The notes below the pieces were generated by a model that searched no databases, was not told where the DNA came from, and saw only the letters and a program-made list of their open reading frames with translations. A stretch of DNA of 64,000 bases from Galerina marginata (lineage: Eukaryota; Basidiomycota; Agaricomycetes; Agaricales; Galerinaceae), in contig JAECYW010000010.1 in assembly GCA_023014335.1 (NCBI GenBank), positions 1 through 64,000 on the forward strand, read 5' to 3'. Position numbers and translations under genes: made by a program. How positions within the stretch are numbered: the stretch's first letter is position 1; each line of letters begins with the position of its first letter. Below are positions 1 through 11,695 of the stretch, piece after piece.

Positions 1-371
1 TGCTGTCGGTCTCGCTGGTCTCGCTGCTGGATTCGCTGTCGGCATTGTCGGTGACGCTGGTGTCCGCGGCACTGCCCAACAGCCCAGGCTCTTCGTCGGC
101 ATGGTGTGTTTTCCTTCGCAGGTTCACTCTTAGCATAGAAGGAACTCATTTCTTCGTAGATCCTCATCCTCATTTTCGCCGAAGTTTTGGGTCTGTACGG
201 TACGTTGTTTGCTCGGCTGTCATTACATTTCCTGGGAATGTATTTTGATGGATATTGGGTCTAGGTCTCATCGTGGCTCTCATCATGAACACCAAGGCTC
301 AGGCCATGAGCGTACGTGCACATGCTTTTTGTGCTGCCTTCTACTTACACTCTGCTTGCCTCCAGTGTTAA
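1..371 (+). CDS. VMA3: V-ATPase proteolipid subunit c, 3' part (partial at window start)
   Basis: Membrane rotor subunit of the vacuolar H+-ATPase, which pumps protons into vacuole and Golgi lumen. Exons read 2-103, 160-199, 265-311 and 366-371. They give the last hairpin of a 16-kDa proteolipid: [20 protein letters not shown], then [14 protein letters not shown], then [14 protein letters not shown] and [16 protein letters not shown]. The glutamate in [10 protein letters not shown] is the family's proton-carrying carboxylate. The [10 protein letters not shown] segment matches the c subunit (Vma3 type) rather than c' (Vma11), which usually has a different loop there. The last intron leaves only one Cys codon and the stop in the final exon. 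The N-terminal half lies outside the window. Family identity is very secure; the exact last exon is inferred from splice signals. Confidence 0.93.
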
Positions 372-1343
372 GTAACGAACACCATCCGTGGTCAGAGGCA
401 CAGTCCCGCAGGATTGCAGGACAAGAAAAGGAGGAGAGACGGGAGATAAGCAGGGATGGTGAGAAGAAACTAGGGAGTATACCAGATAATTTTTCATCGT
501 TGCGCACCACCCTGTGCAAGTGGACCTTTTTCGATCAGCATTTCTCGCCTTGCAAAATCACGATTTTTTGAATCCCTACAACTCGCTCCATCCTATTTTC
601 TCTTTGCATTCCTATCTTCTGTTTGCACGTACTGTACTGCTGTTGTTCCCCACCCTGTTAATTGAAATGCCGTTTTTCCTATGCTCCATTGGCATCTTTT
701 TCGCTATTTTGCTCGTTTTCGCATCTTTGGATTGTCGTCGTGCATGTCTAAATAATTTATCTTTGCATGAGTGCAGCATTTCCTTTCTTATCAATTGCTC
801 TCTTTTCTTGGTATTCAGGAACGAGTGAGTATTCAGCATACTGATGTGTTGTATGCGGAAAATGGGGCGGTATTTAAGCAAGAAGAATTGTCTCGCGTTG
901 GACTGTGAAAAGGGGTCTAGGAGAAGGGGGAAATAGTGTAAGAACACTGGGATGCTACAACAATCCAAGCTCTAGTAATCTTTGAAATTCGTGGACTTAG
1001 GAAACTGATATACTCCCTCGCTAATAGCCACGATGTGAAGGTAAACTCGTCAAGACGTAGTAAGTTTGGTCCAATTTATAATAAATTACAAATAAATATA
1101 CGTTCACTTGTTCAAGGTAATACTGCGTACCGGTAGGGGTCTAGGGTGTGGTCGGTCCTGTTCTCAGCGACTCCTTGCACTTTGTTTACACCATGACACC
1201 ATGTCCCAAACCTTCAATTTCAAAGTCGACGCGTCTGGGCATAGGGGTGTGACTTGGAACCAGGGGCACGTGGTGGCATTAAAGTTTGGATCTTGGACAA
1301 AATCCTACCATCTTGCCATCCCATATATCCATCGCCCTGCAAA
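372..1343. other. Intergenic, no gene recognised
   Basis: Between the V-ATPase stop and the MYND gene start I find only short frames without family motifs. An AT-rich stretch near 1075-1105 is the only compositional landmark. It must contain the 3' UTR of the first gene and the promoter of the second. Confidence 0.5.
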
Positions 1344-3007
1344 ATGATTAGCGGTGAAGTCTACTTTGGCTCTCTCACCAACGCAGCCAAAGAACTTACG
1401 GCTGCTGAAAAACGCGGCGGGCCTATCCCAGCCAAGTTTGATTTCTCTGTTCAAGAGGTCTGCGCGTCATGCAAAAATAACATCAAGCCCCCCAAGAAAC
1501 TTTTGCGTTGCTCTGCGTGTAAAGCGGTCATTTACTGCAGTGCTGAAGTACGTCGAGGCTTTGACAGTGTGTCCGTATACTGAGAAAAGAATTAGTGCGC
1601 GAAGCGCGACTGGAATAACCCTCCTGTACCGAACCATCCAACACATAAAATGCTTTGTTCATCCAACAAGGTAAATGACAATTTGGCTTTTCTTCTCCAT
1701 AAGGTTGATTCTTTATTACGATAGAGGCACATGGAAAGGATGCCCCAGACACAGGCCATCATCAAGTCGTTCCCCTGGGGCCGTCTCGAAACCGACGGCT
1801 CTTTCAGCTTTGACATTGCTCGTGGACGTTTTGGCGTCCTCGGCGCCTCAGGCTACGGCTACTGGAGCCACCGAGGTGGCCCTGTCCCGCACTCGGAAGC
1901 GGGCGTATATGGCGCCGAAAAGTCCCCCTACGCGGCCGAAATTCTCAAAATGATGAAAAGCTTTGATCATCTGGACGGAAACCAATTATTCGGAAAGAAA
2001 CACCTCTCAGATGAGGAAGGCTGGAAACTGCCTCCCAAATTCATTCCACACCGGATTTTCTCGTCGCCTTCAACTCGACCGAAATTGGTTACCGAATTCG
2101 AGGGAGGTGTTGTCGATTGGGATAGCTGGTATCGGTGGAGAAAGCTCTCGAAGGAGTCTCCTGCTGCCCTTCTTATGGATTACCCCATGAGCGTGTATCA
2201 GATGCTCGTGAAATGTCTGGAGGTGACATCGCCAAAAGCGGGTCGGGAGGACAAACGCGTCCCACTGCACGTTCACCTCATTGGCGCCGAAGTCGAGCTC
2301 AACTACTTGCCACTGTGCGCCTAAAAATTCTATTTTTCAGATCAAGTGATTGTTAATTTATTCTTCCCAGATTTTCTGAACTTGCGCTCCTTCTTCCTTA
2401 CCATGACATCAAACTGGTAGTATTCGGGGCGCCTGTGATCAGACTGCTGAAAGAAGCGAAAAACTCTCCCGGATGCCTTGCAACCAAGTCCCCAGTCTTC
2501 ACGTATAAAGCTCCTCCGGAATGCGGCTCCGGTGCGGTGTCTGTCTACCTACATTCCGCGTCTGCAAACTGGTCAACCTTGGGCAGCGACTCAGCCTTGA
2601 CCGCGCACGGTGGTCGTCCAGACGCGCTTGTCGCATGCAATGCCGGTCTGGCGTCGTACAGAGAGTGGTTCCATGTCGTCCAGGAGGCGCACCTGAAGCG
2701 CATACCATTCGCGACGACTGAGTACGCAGAGCAGTCGGCCGAGCACCAAGTCGGCTACATGCACATGATGCTTGCTGGATCAGGCGCATCTCAACGACCC
2801 CAGGAAAAATACGAGATTCGGTTGAACCCGTTCCAACGACCTGGGCAAAGGCCGATCCCGATGTATAGGTTGCCAAATATTGTCAATGGGTTTACGGTGG
2901 TGGTGTACAAGAGCGAGAAAGTCAATAATGTTGACGAAAAAAGTGACGGAGCGGAAGTCAGCCTGGAGAAAACCCTCCATGATATGTCATTGGAAGAGTT
3001 GGACTAA
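1344..3007 (+). CDS. MYND zinc-finger protein with MSS51-type C-terminal region
   Basis: Four exons: 1344-1547, 1596-1670, 1725-2314 and 2371-3007, giving 501 aa. The MYND finger starts at C40-A-S-C43, continues CSACKAVIYCS, and is completed across two introns by C-A-K-R-D-W and THKMLC, so all zinc ligands are present. MYND fingers are protein-interaction modules. The rest (ELNYLPL, FSELALLLPYHDIKLVVFGA, then a long C-terminal part with ALVACNAGLASYREW) resembles the C-terminal domain shared by Mss51-related MYND proteins. Mss51 of yeast is a mitochondrial COX1 translational activator, but many fungal relatives are uncharacterised and I see no clear mitochondrial presequence here. The start is the first ATG in frame with the finger. 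Function beyond 'MYND/MSS51_C family' is not claimed. Confidence 0.85.
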
Positions 3008-3382
3008 GAGCCCATTGCATAGTAGTGTTAATGTCTCCGCACTACCGGCATTGGAATAGGCTTGTTGACATTACGAACATTGCTATTCCGGCGCAACATT
3101 CTCCATAATGGGAACTTGTAGGTGCATCCGTCTTGGTCTTGAACCGCCTGCGCTGCATTTGGCCTTGTCGACTTTATCTCCTACGTTCTCACTGAGTGCT
3201 TTTGTACTTGAATAAAATAATCTTATTTAGAATCAGAGTCAATGCAATTGCTAAGGTATTGAAGGTGAATCGGGGGTTGCCGACTTCCTCCTCTTCTTCC
3301 CAACCACCATGGCATAAACAAATTTTATGCACAAATCCTGGATATTCAGAACGTGGAATAGACCTCTAATTCCGTAATGCAG

Positions 3383-3486
3383 CATCTGGACGGCCGAAAC
3401 GACGCGTCAGTAGATGAATCTAAGGCGAAATTTTTTTAACATCTGGGTGGCCGAAACGACGCGTCAGTGGACGAATCTAAGGGGAA
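3383..3486. repeat. Two 47-bp imperfect direct repeats carrying ACGCGTCA
   Basis: Copies at 3383-3429 and 3440-3486 both read CATCTGG, then GGCCGAAACGACGCGTCAGT, then GAATCTAAG, with about five mismatches and a 57-bp period. Each holds one ACGCGT, the core of the MluI cell-cycle box known from yeasts. They lie about 350-455 bp upstream of the next start codon. A tandem duplication of a regulatory segment is possible; regulation is inference only. Confidence 0.6.
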
Positions 3487-3780
3487 GTGAATGTGAGTCA
3501 ATCCTTCCCCATTCAACTTGAAAGCGAAAGCCATTGATTCTATAACCAACGTATTTCTCTTTCATTTTGTCCAAATGCGCATCCGGTTTCCCAGAATTTC
3601 GAAGCTATTGCTGACTGAGACTGCCGTCAGCTGTGGTTCTTCTTAGCCAAGTATAGCTACTTCTATCCATAGCCTGAGGATCATTCGATGGTGGATTGCG
3701 TATATCAGTCGACGGTATCTATTGGCCGATTAGGGCCATGGATTACTCACCAGAGTATATGCAGGAAGTGAGGATTTGGC

Positions 3781-3787
3781 TATAAAG
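3781..3787 (+). promoter_or_regulatory. TATA-like box of the NmrA-like gene
   Basis: TATAAAG stands 53 bp before the ATG at 3840, a usual TATA-to-ATG distance for a compact fungal promoter with a short leader. It supports the start chosen for the next gene. Confidence 0.5.
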
Positions 3788-3839
3788 AGAAGAGCTGGAT
3801 TCTTTCTGTGGTTGTGCAAAGCGATATTCTCCCCTCAAA

Positions 3840-5294
3840 ATGTCTAACCAACTCAAGATCTTCATCACTGGTGCAACCGGTACGCGAACTCTTTGCTATA
3901 TGCGCGTAAAACTAAACCATGTTCTGCGCAGGCTATATCGGAGGGAGCGTCCTTAGCCGTCTGTTAAAACACCCCGATGCCGCTTCTTTCCAAATCACTG
4001 TTCTCGTGCGATCTGCGGATAAAGGAGACAAGTTGAAGACCTTGGGCGTTGGAGTGGTTGTTGGGTCCTATACCGACGAGGACTTGAGCTTCCTTAAAGA
4101 TGCGGCTGCTCAAGCCGATGTTGTCATTGCGATCGTGAGTGGAAATGATATAGTGGTCGTCTTGAGTTCTCTATTCATGCTCTTCTAGGCAGATGCTGAT
4201 CGTCTTCCTGCCGCCCAAGCTATCCTCGACGGGATGAAGGTCAAGTACGAAAACTCTGGGAAGCCTCCGATTTTGATACACACTGTACGTGCTTGAAGAA
4301 ACCTGTCTTGTGAGATAATGGGCACTTACACTCTCCCCTTGCCATAGTCAGGCACAGGTGTGCATAATTTCGCTATTGCTTTCTCATTCCATATTGATTA
4401 TGTGTACTAAACAACAGCCATCATTATGGACGACGCACGTGGATTGACCGCTGAGCATACGGTGTACAGCGACTTGGACGTCGAAAAACTTAATGCTCTG
4501 CCTGCAACTGCATTACATCGAAATGTTGACCTCCCAATCATAGCAGCTGACAAAGCTGGCTTCATTAAAGCCTATATTATCACTCCAGGTGCGTTTTCCT
4601 TGACAGTTTTGTAGACGGCTTCTTTAGTTACGAATTATTCCAGGGACCATCTTTGGCTACCCCTCTGGACCTGTCGTCGAGCTTGGGGTTCAGAACAGGC
4701 ATTCGATCCAACTTCCTTCCGTCATAAAACCCGCTATCGCACGTAAGCAGGGAGGGTACATTGGGAAAGGCTTGAACAAGTGGCCTGCAGTCTCCGTCGA
4801 CGATAGTACGTATAGTTTTGCCTCATTTCTTATCTCGAACTAATTTTTTTCCTTGAATACAGCCGCTGATTTATACCTCGTTTTATTTGACGTCGTTCGG
4901 AAGAATCCCGATGCAACTGGTCATGGACCCGAGGGCTATTATTTCGCGGAGGTCTTCGAATACTCAGGCATCGAAGCTGCCGCAACTATCTCCGAGGCTC
5001 TGTTTGAACTGGGAATAGGTTCTTCGTCTGAGCCCAGTGCATTCTCACAGGAAGAACTGGACAAATACTACGGGGTTGGTTTTGATCTGCTCATGCCTAC
5101 CTCTCCTTCTAATTTTTCCTTCTTGGTTTGTTTAGCCTATTTGGCCGTTCCTTGCTACAAACTGCTACGCTAGAGCAGACCGTTCACGTGCGCTTGGGTG
5201 GAAACCCACTAGCACAAAGGCAGAGTTTCTGGCGAATGTCAAGGCAGAGGTTAAGGAATACGCCTCCGAGCTGAAATCCCTGCACGTTCTATAA
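3840..5294 (+). CDS. NAD(P)-binding, NmrA/epimerase-like protein
   Basis: Eight exons: 3840-3879, 3932-4134, 4189-4284, 4348-4357, 4418-4588, 4644-4805, 4863-5074 and 5136-5294, giving 350 aa. The Rossmann dinucleotide loop is at residues 11-18 (GATGYIGG), followed by ITVLVRSADKGDKL, the usual place for the cofactor-ribose contact. Further landmarks are ILIHTSGTAIIMDD and a C-terminal ALGWKPT motif seen in atypical SDR/epimerase-like proteins. This group includes uncharacterised fungal proteins annotated as NAD-dependent epimerase/dehydratase or NmrA-like, some of which are sensors rather than enzymes. I see no clear Tyr-x3-Lys catalytic pair, so enzymatic activity is uncertain. Exon 4 is only 10 nt long, which automatic gene finders may miss. 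Confidence 0.85.
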
Positions 5295-5612
5295 TTCTTA
5301 AAATTGAATGGTTCATTCTGGAATGGAAGATTGATAACAGTCTTTGTTCTGGTGCATTCACTGAACATTTTTCTTCCCCCACTGGCTTGGAGAATGGTGC
5401 AAGTTAAGTAAGAGATTGAACAAGGCAAGGTATAATCAAATCTGAGGTGAATTCTCGTCTATTCGAGTGCGCTCATTAATGGACCAATCGACCAAGTATT
5501 GGCGGTAAATTATCAAAGTTAAACAGGTGTGTAGTATGTATTGAGCGCTAAACGCTGACCGTATACTGTTTTGAGTCGAGTAAAAGATCCTTGAGCTATG
5601 ACGCAATATATA

Positions 5613-6272
5613 CTCGTGGCCAAAAAAAGTGACCGGACACCCAGGTTTGAGTACAACGGCTACACCATTTTTCTTTATTTTTGGTAGGTGTATAGACATT
5701 ATTGGGCATAGTAGATTCCCAAAATTTCATAAAGTTGGGATGAAATCTGACGGAGAATAATGGTCATACCTCCTTCTGCAAAATATGGAAATTTTTAATA
5801 ATCTTTTTCAGAGCTCATGCTTTTCAGAGGACATAGACATGCATATTTGAAGCCCGGGACAAGTTGAATTAAGTTTATATGTACATTTTTCAAAGAGATA
5901 TGCAGGCCGAAAGCGCAGTGATTTTGGTCATCATTACTGTTTTCACACGAAATTCAGCATATTGCGTAGCTTATATCTCCTCGACAAATGAAGTTTAAAA
6001 ACACGATTCAAGCTGTCCCATACTTGAATTAAGTGCTTCTAGGTCCTCTAAAAATTGTGGATTATGAATCCTATTTTTGGTGATTTTCCTTCATGTGCAC
6101 AAGGAGTAATAGCCGTATTTCCCATACAGATTTCATCTAAATTTTATGAAAATCTGGGAAGCTACTGTGCCACATAATATATTTGCGTCCACCAAATATG
6201 AAGGAAATTGAAGTTGCCGTTGTGTAGTGATGCGCTCAAAACCAGTGTCCGGTCACTTTTTTTGGCCGCGAG
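5613..6272. mobile_element. Palindromic foldback MITE, TA-flanked (Tc1/mariner-like)
   Basis: Outer inverted repeats at 5610-5640 and 6245-6275 match at 30 of 31 positions; they read ATACTCG(T/C)GGCC, seven A, then GTGACCGGACAC. The TA dinucleotides at 5611-5612 and 6273-6274 fit a TA target duplication, giving a 660-bp element. Similarity between the arms continues inward with many mismatches: GGGCATAGTAG near 5702 pairs with CTACTGTGCC near 6163, and GATGAAATCTG near 5738 pairs with CAGATTTCATC near 6128. The whole unit is therefore a degenerate long palindrome. No transposase frame is visible. Assignment to Tc1/mariner rests on the TA and on the TIR style only. Confidence 0.8.
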
Positions 6273-6428
6273 TATGTTATCAACATTTGACATGTGGTAT
6301 GGAAAAATTGCTAAAATGTTTAACCACGACCCTAGCCCTAGCTTTCCCACATTGCCACTTCTAACTCCCATTTTTTCTCGGAGAGCTTTACCACTGCTGC
6401 ACGCGCAGCCTGTTCCAAGGTGCTAACC

Positions 6429-8083
6429 ATGTCCATGTTCACCTCTGTGGTCAAGGCAATGCCGCGCAGGTCTCGACGCATATTCCTCTTGCCACTCCTC
6501 GTTATCGGCACTGTTTTACTGTCTCTCACTTATTTCTATGACCCAGTGTCTTGGTCGGCTGTTGCAGAAAGATTTCCACTTGGGCTGAGCATTACAACCT
6601 CGGGCAACAGAACACCGCCGTCCAGCACCACTACTACAGAGTTGGTCGACGAGGGAGAAGAAGAAGCGGTAGTGGTCGACCCCGACTATCCCCCTTCGTA
6701 TAGGGCGCTTAAGAAGCAGATACAAGACCTACCGCAACACAACCTGGACCTGCCATTTCCTGAGGGTTGGAACGGACGCTACGTTAAATTTCAATCCGAA
6801 ATCCAGCTATTGGGGTGGAATAATGTTCTTAACGAACGGTGCGTCCTTGTTGGTTTCGTTATTCTCGTATTTTTTTTTTAAATCGCACTTTTCCACCAGA
6901 CTTATGGACACCTACCTTGCATACAAATCAAACCGCGCTTATGTTTTCGCCGATTACATATGGAAAGAAGACTATTATCCGTGGCCCAAGGAGAAGGCTA
7001 TTGAATGGCCTCCCATCACTCCACTGCCTGCACTCATCTCTGGACCTTCAGTTGGTGGCTCATGGGGACCAAATGATCCTGCTCCGAGATCGATATCCGA
7101 GAAGTGGTATGAGGTCGTCTGTCCGCCAGAAAGACGCCGCATTATCAACACGCGTGAGGTCAAACCGGCGCTTGTGAACGAAACAGGTTCAGTGGTTTTC
7201 GCAACATGGCAGAAGATCCTGCTCGAGGCCCCGGAATCCTGCATTGAGGTACAGGCGGCAAGTAGAGAGGAAGACAGTTATCCGCAGGTGTTTGACCTTT
7301 GGGTGTGGGGTTCTTGGAAAGTGCTCTCGTTGTGGGATGTGTTTTCCAAATCACCCGTTTCTCAGCTCCTCGGAGTATCACCTACAATAGAGAGACTAGT
7401 GGAAAGCAACAAAGGCATTTTCATGGAACCCAACGACACTGCAACCGGAGAAGAAGTGGTTACGGTCGATCCATTCAGCCGGATGTTGGCGATCCACCTG
7501 CGCAGAGGAGACTTCAAACAGGCCTGTCTCTCCCTTTCCAACTGGAATTCCACATTCTACAGCTGGAATCTGCTCGACTTCCTTCCAGACAAGTTCACCC
7601 CTCCTCCAGGCGGCGGCTGGGGCACGAACACACCTGAAAATGAAGCATTGTACATGAAGCATTGCTTACCTTCCGACGAGGAAATATTGCAGAAAATCCG
7701 GGATTCGCGGACGGAATATCTGAGGGCCGTAGAGGAGCAAGGCGGAAAGGAAACACTCGATGTGCTGTTCCTCTTGACGAACGACAAAAGTGGATGGCTG
7801 GACGAGGTCAAGAAAATTATGATGGCCGACGGTTGGAAAGTCGTTGCAACTAGTCACGACTTGATTCTCGACAGGGAGGGGAAGGATGTCGCTATGGCCT
7901 TGGACATGGAACTTGCGAGAAAGGCGTCGGTCTTTATTGGCAATGGGGTTCGTCCATCTTTCTGATTTATCTTCCTGGTTTACTGATTACTTTTTAAACC
8001 GTTAGTGGTCCTCTTTCACGAGCAACATCGTCCACAGGCGTTTGGTGGACGGGAGGATACCTATGAGCAACCGGTTTTACTAA
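6429..8083 (+). CDS. Fucosyltransferase-like type II membrane protein, copy A
   Basis: Exons 6429-6838, 6900-7947 and 8006-8083, giving 511 aa. After a short basic cytosolic tail (PRRSRR) comes one membrane anchor (IFLLPLLVIGTVLLSLTYFY, about residues 18-37), then an acidic stem and a lumenal domain. The conserved LPQHNLDLPFPEG segment is followed by the key motif AIHLRRGDF, the H-x-R-R-G-D GDP-fucose site of O-/alpha-1,6-fucosyltransferase-like enzymes. A Golgi glycosyltransferase role is inferred; the acceptor is unknown. A clear paralogue, copy B, lies at 50548-52220 on the other strand with the same three-exon structure and the same final exon motif WSSFTSN. The ATG at 6429 is the first in frame before the anchor. 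Confidence 0.85.
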
Positions 8084-8959
8084 CTACTAACAACCTAACT
8101 TAGACTGACTCGACTCTTGAGTTTCAACCACTCGACGACTACCCACACGGCTTTCGGAGCTGCGACGATACCCTGCCTTGTCCAAAAACAAAGCCAATCG
8201 CTTACGACACGCAGTTGCAAATACCTTCTGGCTAACTGTATGCTAATCTTAACGAACATTTATATTTATTTAAAGTAATCTTCGATGTAGACTCGTTTCC
8301 TATGTAGATGGCCTCTCTGTTGTGTTCTGTAGACGTAGGTTGCTTTCTCTTTTTCCCCGGTTGTGTGTAGCACATTTACCTCAGTCATATTTACATCGCT
8401 GTTGTTACATTACAGTCTAAACTATATACCCCCTTCTCACCAACACGAAATATCACTAAACCCCAGTCACAGGATGAGTGTTAAGAATAGAATATAAATT
8501 TGCCGCCGCAGTCGCAGGTTCCCCTCGTAAGTGTTACACAGCGTAGAAATCGAAGAAATTTCCTGCGCCAAGAATGCAGCTCACCGCTGCCTGGTCCTCT
8601 GGAGTCTAAGAAATTATGTATGATTGGTTCGTATCTTCTGGTCCATAGTTATAATTCCCAATATGTCACAAAAGTACAATCCAAACCTATAACCTGCCTT
8701 CCATACGACGAAAGGCACGTTTTCTAAGTCAAATTCCTGGACGGCTTAGTGGAGTTCATGAGTTGTCTACAAGAGAGCTGTGTTACAACTGTCAGACTCA
8801 TATTCCTTTGAAGCGATCGACCGATCACTGGCACCCCAAGGATTCAAGTCAGTCAAGGGAGGATACAATGCCGAAGAAAGTCAACATAAACACACCTGCA
8901 TTAACTCAGAATTGACTCGATCTCAACTTACCTCAAATGAAAACCCCAATGTAGTCGAC
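8084..8959. other. Intergenic, no gene recognised
   Basis: I see only short frames without motifs here. The segment next to 8960 may hold further decayed sequence of the NACHT relic, but I cannot align it. Confidence 0.45.
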
Positions 8960-9890
8960 AGCAGTGCCATATGAGCATAAGCAAAGAAGAGATCTCAAAC
9001 GAGAAGCAAACGTCGAATAACACCAAGCTCCAGGTGTAACAGGGACTCAAGAATTTCGTCACTGGACAAGGCTGTTGGGTGGATGCTGTGATGGAGGGAT
9101 AATGTGCTTCCGACTGCTCGAACGGTTTCAATATCCCCGCGTTAATTGTGTCTAGTACGATATCTAGCTGTTTCGCAGGGTTGCGTCCAGGGACCTAATG
9201 AATTTATCGACAGTCGAACCATAGATAAGCTGTCCAGAAGCCTTATTAACGAGTTTGTGAATGGGGTCTTAGACTCTTAGGATGGCCAAGGCTGAAGTTT
9301 ATAGAGGCAAGACCTTAGAAGATGGGTTTCATGAATTGATTTGAACCCTTTAGAAAGCAATTTCCTGATATCGGCACTCTGTTTGTAGGATTTGCCCAGA
9401 AATACTCGTGAAGACAATTCATTTAAACATCCAGAAGCAAATGCACTGCGGAAATGATATTCTATGCGCCTTCCCACTAGCACAGTCAGTGGAATGGGAA
9501 GATGCGACACAGCATTTGCAGAATCCCGCATTGCATATCGGGGTCGAAGCATTCGTCGAGGCCATCAAGGACGATGGTGGGAGGTAATTGGGCAGCGTCG
9601 AAGGATGGGTTGGACCGGACAAAAAGGAGCGGGGAAATTATCAGTGACAGTGCTTGATCCCACATGGAGAGAGAAATTATCAGGATGGTGTTTTCCATTG
9701 CTATCCCGATGTGACATCGAGCAGCAGAAATCGAGAGGGTGAGCTGGAATACAATGCAATGGTGTTAGAAGGAAGAGGCTGTCGATACTACTTAAGGAGG
9801 CTTTCCTGGCTCTTCTCGAATAGCACTTGGGAGCGAATGTTGGTAGAAAAGTAGACTTTCCTGCACCAGAAGGCCCATGAAGGCACAAGA
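8960..9890 (-). pseudogene. Decayed NACHT (NLR-type) NTPase gene
   Basis: Read on the minus strand, family motifs appear in the right order but in different frames. The P-loop HGPSGAGKST is at about 9850-9879, then comes SMWDQALSLIISPLL, then the Walker B LDGLDECFDPDMQ near 9525-9570. After a shift follow FRSAFASGCLNELSSRVFLG and SYKQSADIRKLLSKGF (about 9340-9440). Further on, NKASGQLIYGSTVDKF (about 9200-9250) and ALSSDEILESLLHLELGV (near 9020-9075) match the segments that follow NACHT domains in agaricomycete proteins. At least three frame changes and in-frame stops separate these pieces. It is a relic of a fungal NLR-like gene; such genes function in non-self recognition or cell death elsewhere. 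No N-terminal effector domain could be recognised upstream. Confidence 0.75.
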
Positions 9891-10608
9891 CCGAGTATGT
9901 GTACTCCAGTATCGTAGCCTAAGCCTGATGTGGTTCGGGATAGCGACACAGTTTCTGAATGGCACTTGGGTTGGGCCGATACGTCACCAGAGTCGTGTTG
10001 GGCGCCTGCAGCAACGTGCTCGTAGGGTTGGTCAAATCCTGTTGGAAATGAATGGAGTCATCGCGAGGCTCATTCTCGACACACCTGTTTGCTCTTCAAA
10101 ACCTCTGACGACATGGATTGGGGCATCTGTGACCAGGACCATGGAAAGGTCAAGTGGTAAGTTCATATGTGAGAAAACTTGCTTTGCTAACGGCTTTCAG
10201 AGACCGTTTTTTCTGACTAAATCCGAATCTGGCTCTGTAATCAAACCTAAGGAGGGGGGTTATGTAAAAAGCACCTCGACTCTTGCCATTTAAAAGGTTG
10301 TGGTTACGCTAACCGTTTGCTAAGTTCGCTCGAGGGGTAGGAGCTGGAATGATAAAGTTGAATGAGAGTTCTTTCTGGCCAGACGAAGGTGCAAAGTTTA
10401 GTCCAGAACAATTGATAACATACCGTCAGGTACTTTCCTTGCAAGCCGTAAGTAAAGGGGGCCCTAATACCAAAGCAAACCAAGTAAGAGTTAGGCAGAT
10501 ATACAAAACATCTATTTATCGAATCCAAGAAGGGAAGTTCAAGTTATAAGAAAATCTAAGGCATGGCCCGAGTCCACGATCTATTAACTCACGTACAGCC
10601 CACATGAT
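9891..10608. other. Intergenic, possible 5' remnant of the NACHT gene
   Basis: On the minus strand the first 100 bp above the P-loop still read like a weak continuation (LCRYPEPHQ before SVLCLHGPSG) with a stop between. Beyond about 10020 I recognise nothing. Confidence 0.4.
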
Positions 10609-11695
10609 CTATTTTCGACGAGCGAAAACATGGATATGTGCTAGGCCTGGGACACTTTGTAATCTCTGTAACAATAAATGAGCCACAATTTTCAAAATTT
10701 TGTACATTCCCAAAACCAAGAAAATTCACTGACAGGAGGATTGACGAACCACGCGGTCTCCCACTCGTTCTCATGCCATCTATTTTTCACGAATCTCTGG
10801 ACCTCGCTGCCAGCTCTCTCGATGAGCTCCGCTTCCTCTACTGTGGGAGGAGACGACTTGATCATTTTGTCCTTGGTGATTCCCCACTCTGCGAGCGCTG
10901 GCAGGCACAAAGGGAGGTTGGAGGGCGAAGGGGGCGGCGAGTCGTTTCCGGTGAAGCCCCATAACCCATCCTGTTCGATTCTGGCTTGGACAGTGGAAGC
11001 AACCAAGTCTGAGTGATATATAGGTACTTTAGTCCAGATTAATGTGTGTTCTATTTCTGGCGGTACTGCGTGCCAAAAAAAAACAAACAAACGGGCGATA
11101 GATGAGCTGGCCGTCCCGTGAGTGTTTACGTTGCAAAGCTCTTACCTGAATATGGCCAGTCGTTCTGTATGATACTGATGTACCGCTTGGGAGTTTCCCA
11201 GGTGAAATAAGCGGGTGGGCTAGCAGACATATTTTCAGCAAGAGACACCCCGTTGGCTCCGTTGGAGGAACTATGGTCCTCCAGAAAAGATTTGAGAAGA
11301 GATTGGGTATCGGGTTGACCCCACCGTAACCGGTGGTCAATAAGGTAGTTGACTGCATAAAACGTTTCAGCCAGTTAATCCCGGTTTATCACCAAGAATA
11401 ACCTCACCAATGGATCCATACTGCTCTTTCATTCCAACAGCCCATTCATCGTAACGTTTCTGCAATGTTCTGTCCCGCTTAAGGAGGCCAAGGTCCCTAA
11501 AACTCTCGTCAGCTTCTAGACCAAAGGCCTACGGATAGAGTCCAACCCAGAGTTCACAAAAGTCTTGAGCTGACTCCACGTAAACTTTGCAGGGTAATGG
11601 ACTAGCAGCTCTTCCCTCGTGGGTGGTCCAGTACGGAGTGGCACATCAGCCTTGGTAAGGTGAGAAACACCGTTGGTATAACTGGGAGCTGTCAT
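10609..11695 (-). CDS. DUF3605 protein (N-acetylglucosamine-induced protein 1 family)
   Basis: Five exons on the minus strand: 11695-11547, 11496-11408, 11352-11146, 11065-10734 and 10665-10609, giving 277 aa. Family landmarks in order are RTLQKRYDEWAVGMKEQYGS, YFTWETPKRYISIIQNDWPY, VPPEIEHTLIWTKVPIYH, WETAWFVNPP and the C-terminal RLQSVPGLAHIHVFARRK. The NDWPY...EIEHTLIW block is typical of DUF3605, the family that includes the GlcNAc-induced protein Ngi/Nip1 of fungi; its molecular function is unknown. The last intron (10733-10666) is needed to reach the conserved end; without it the protein would stop early after NPPVSEF. It is divergent with the gene at 12107, sharing a 411-bp promoter region. 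Confidence 0.85.
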
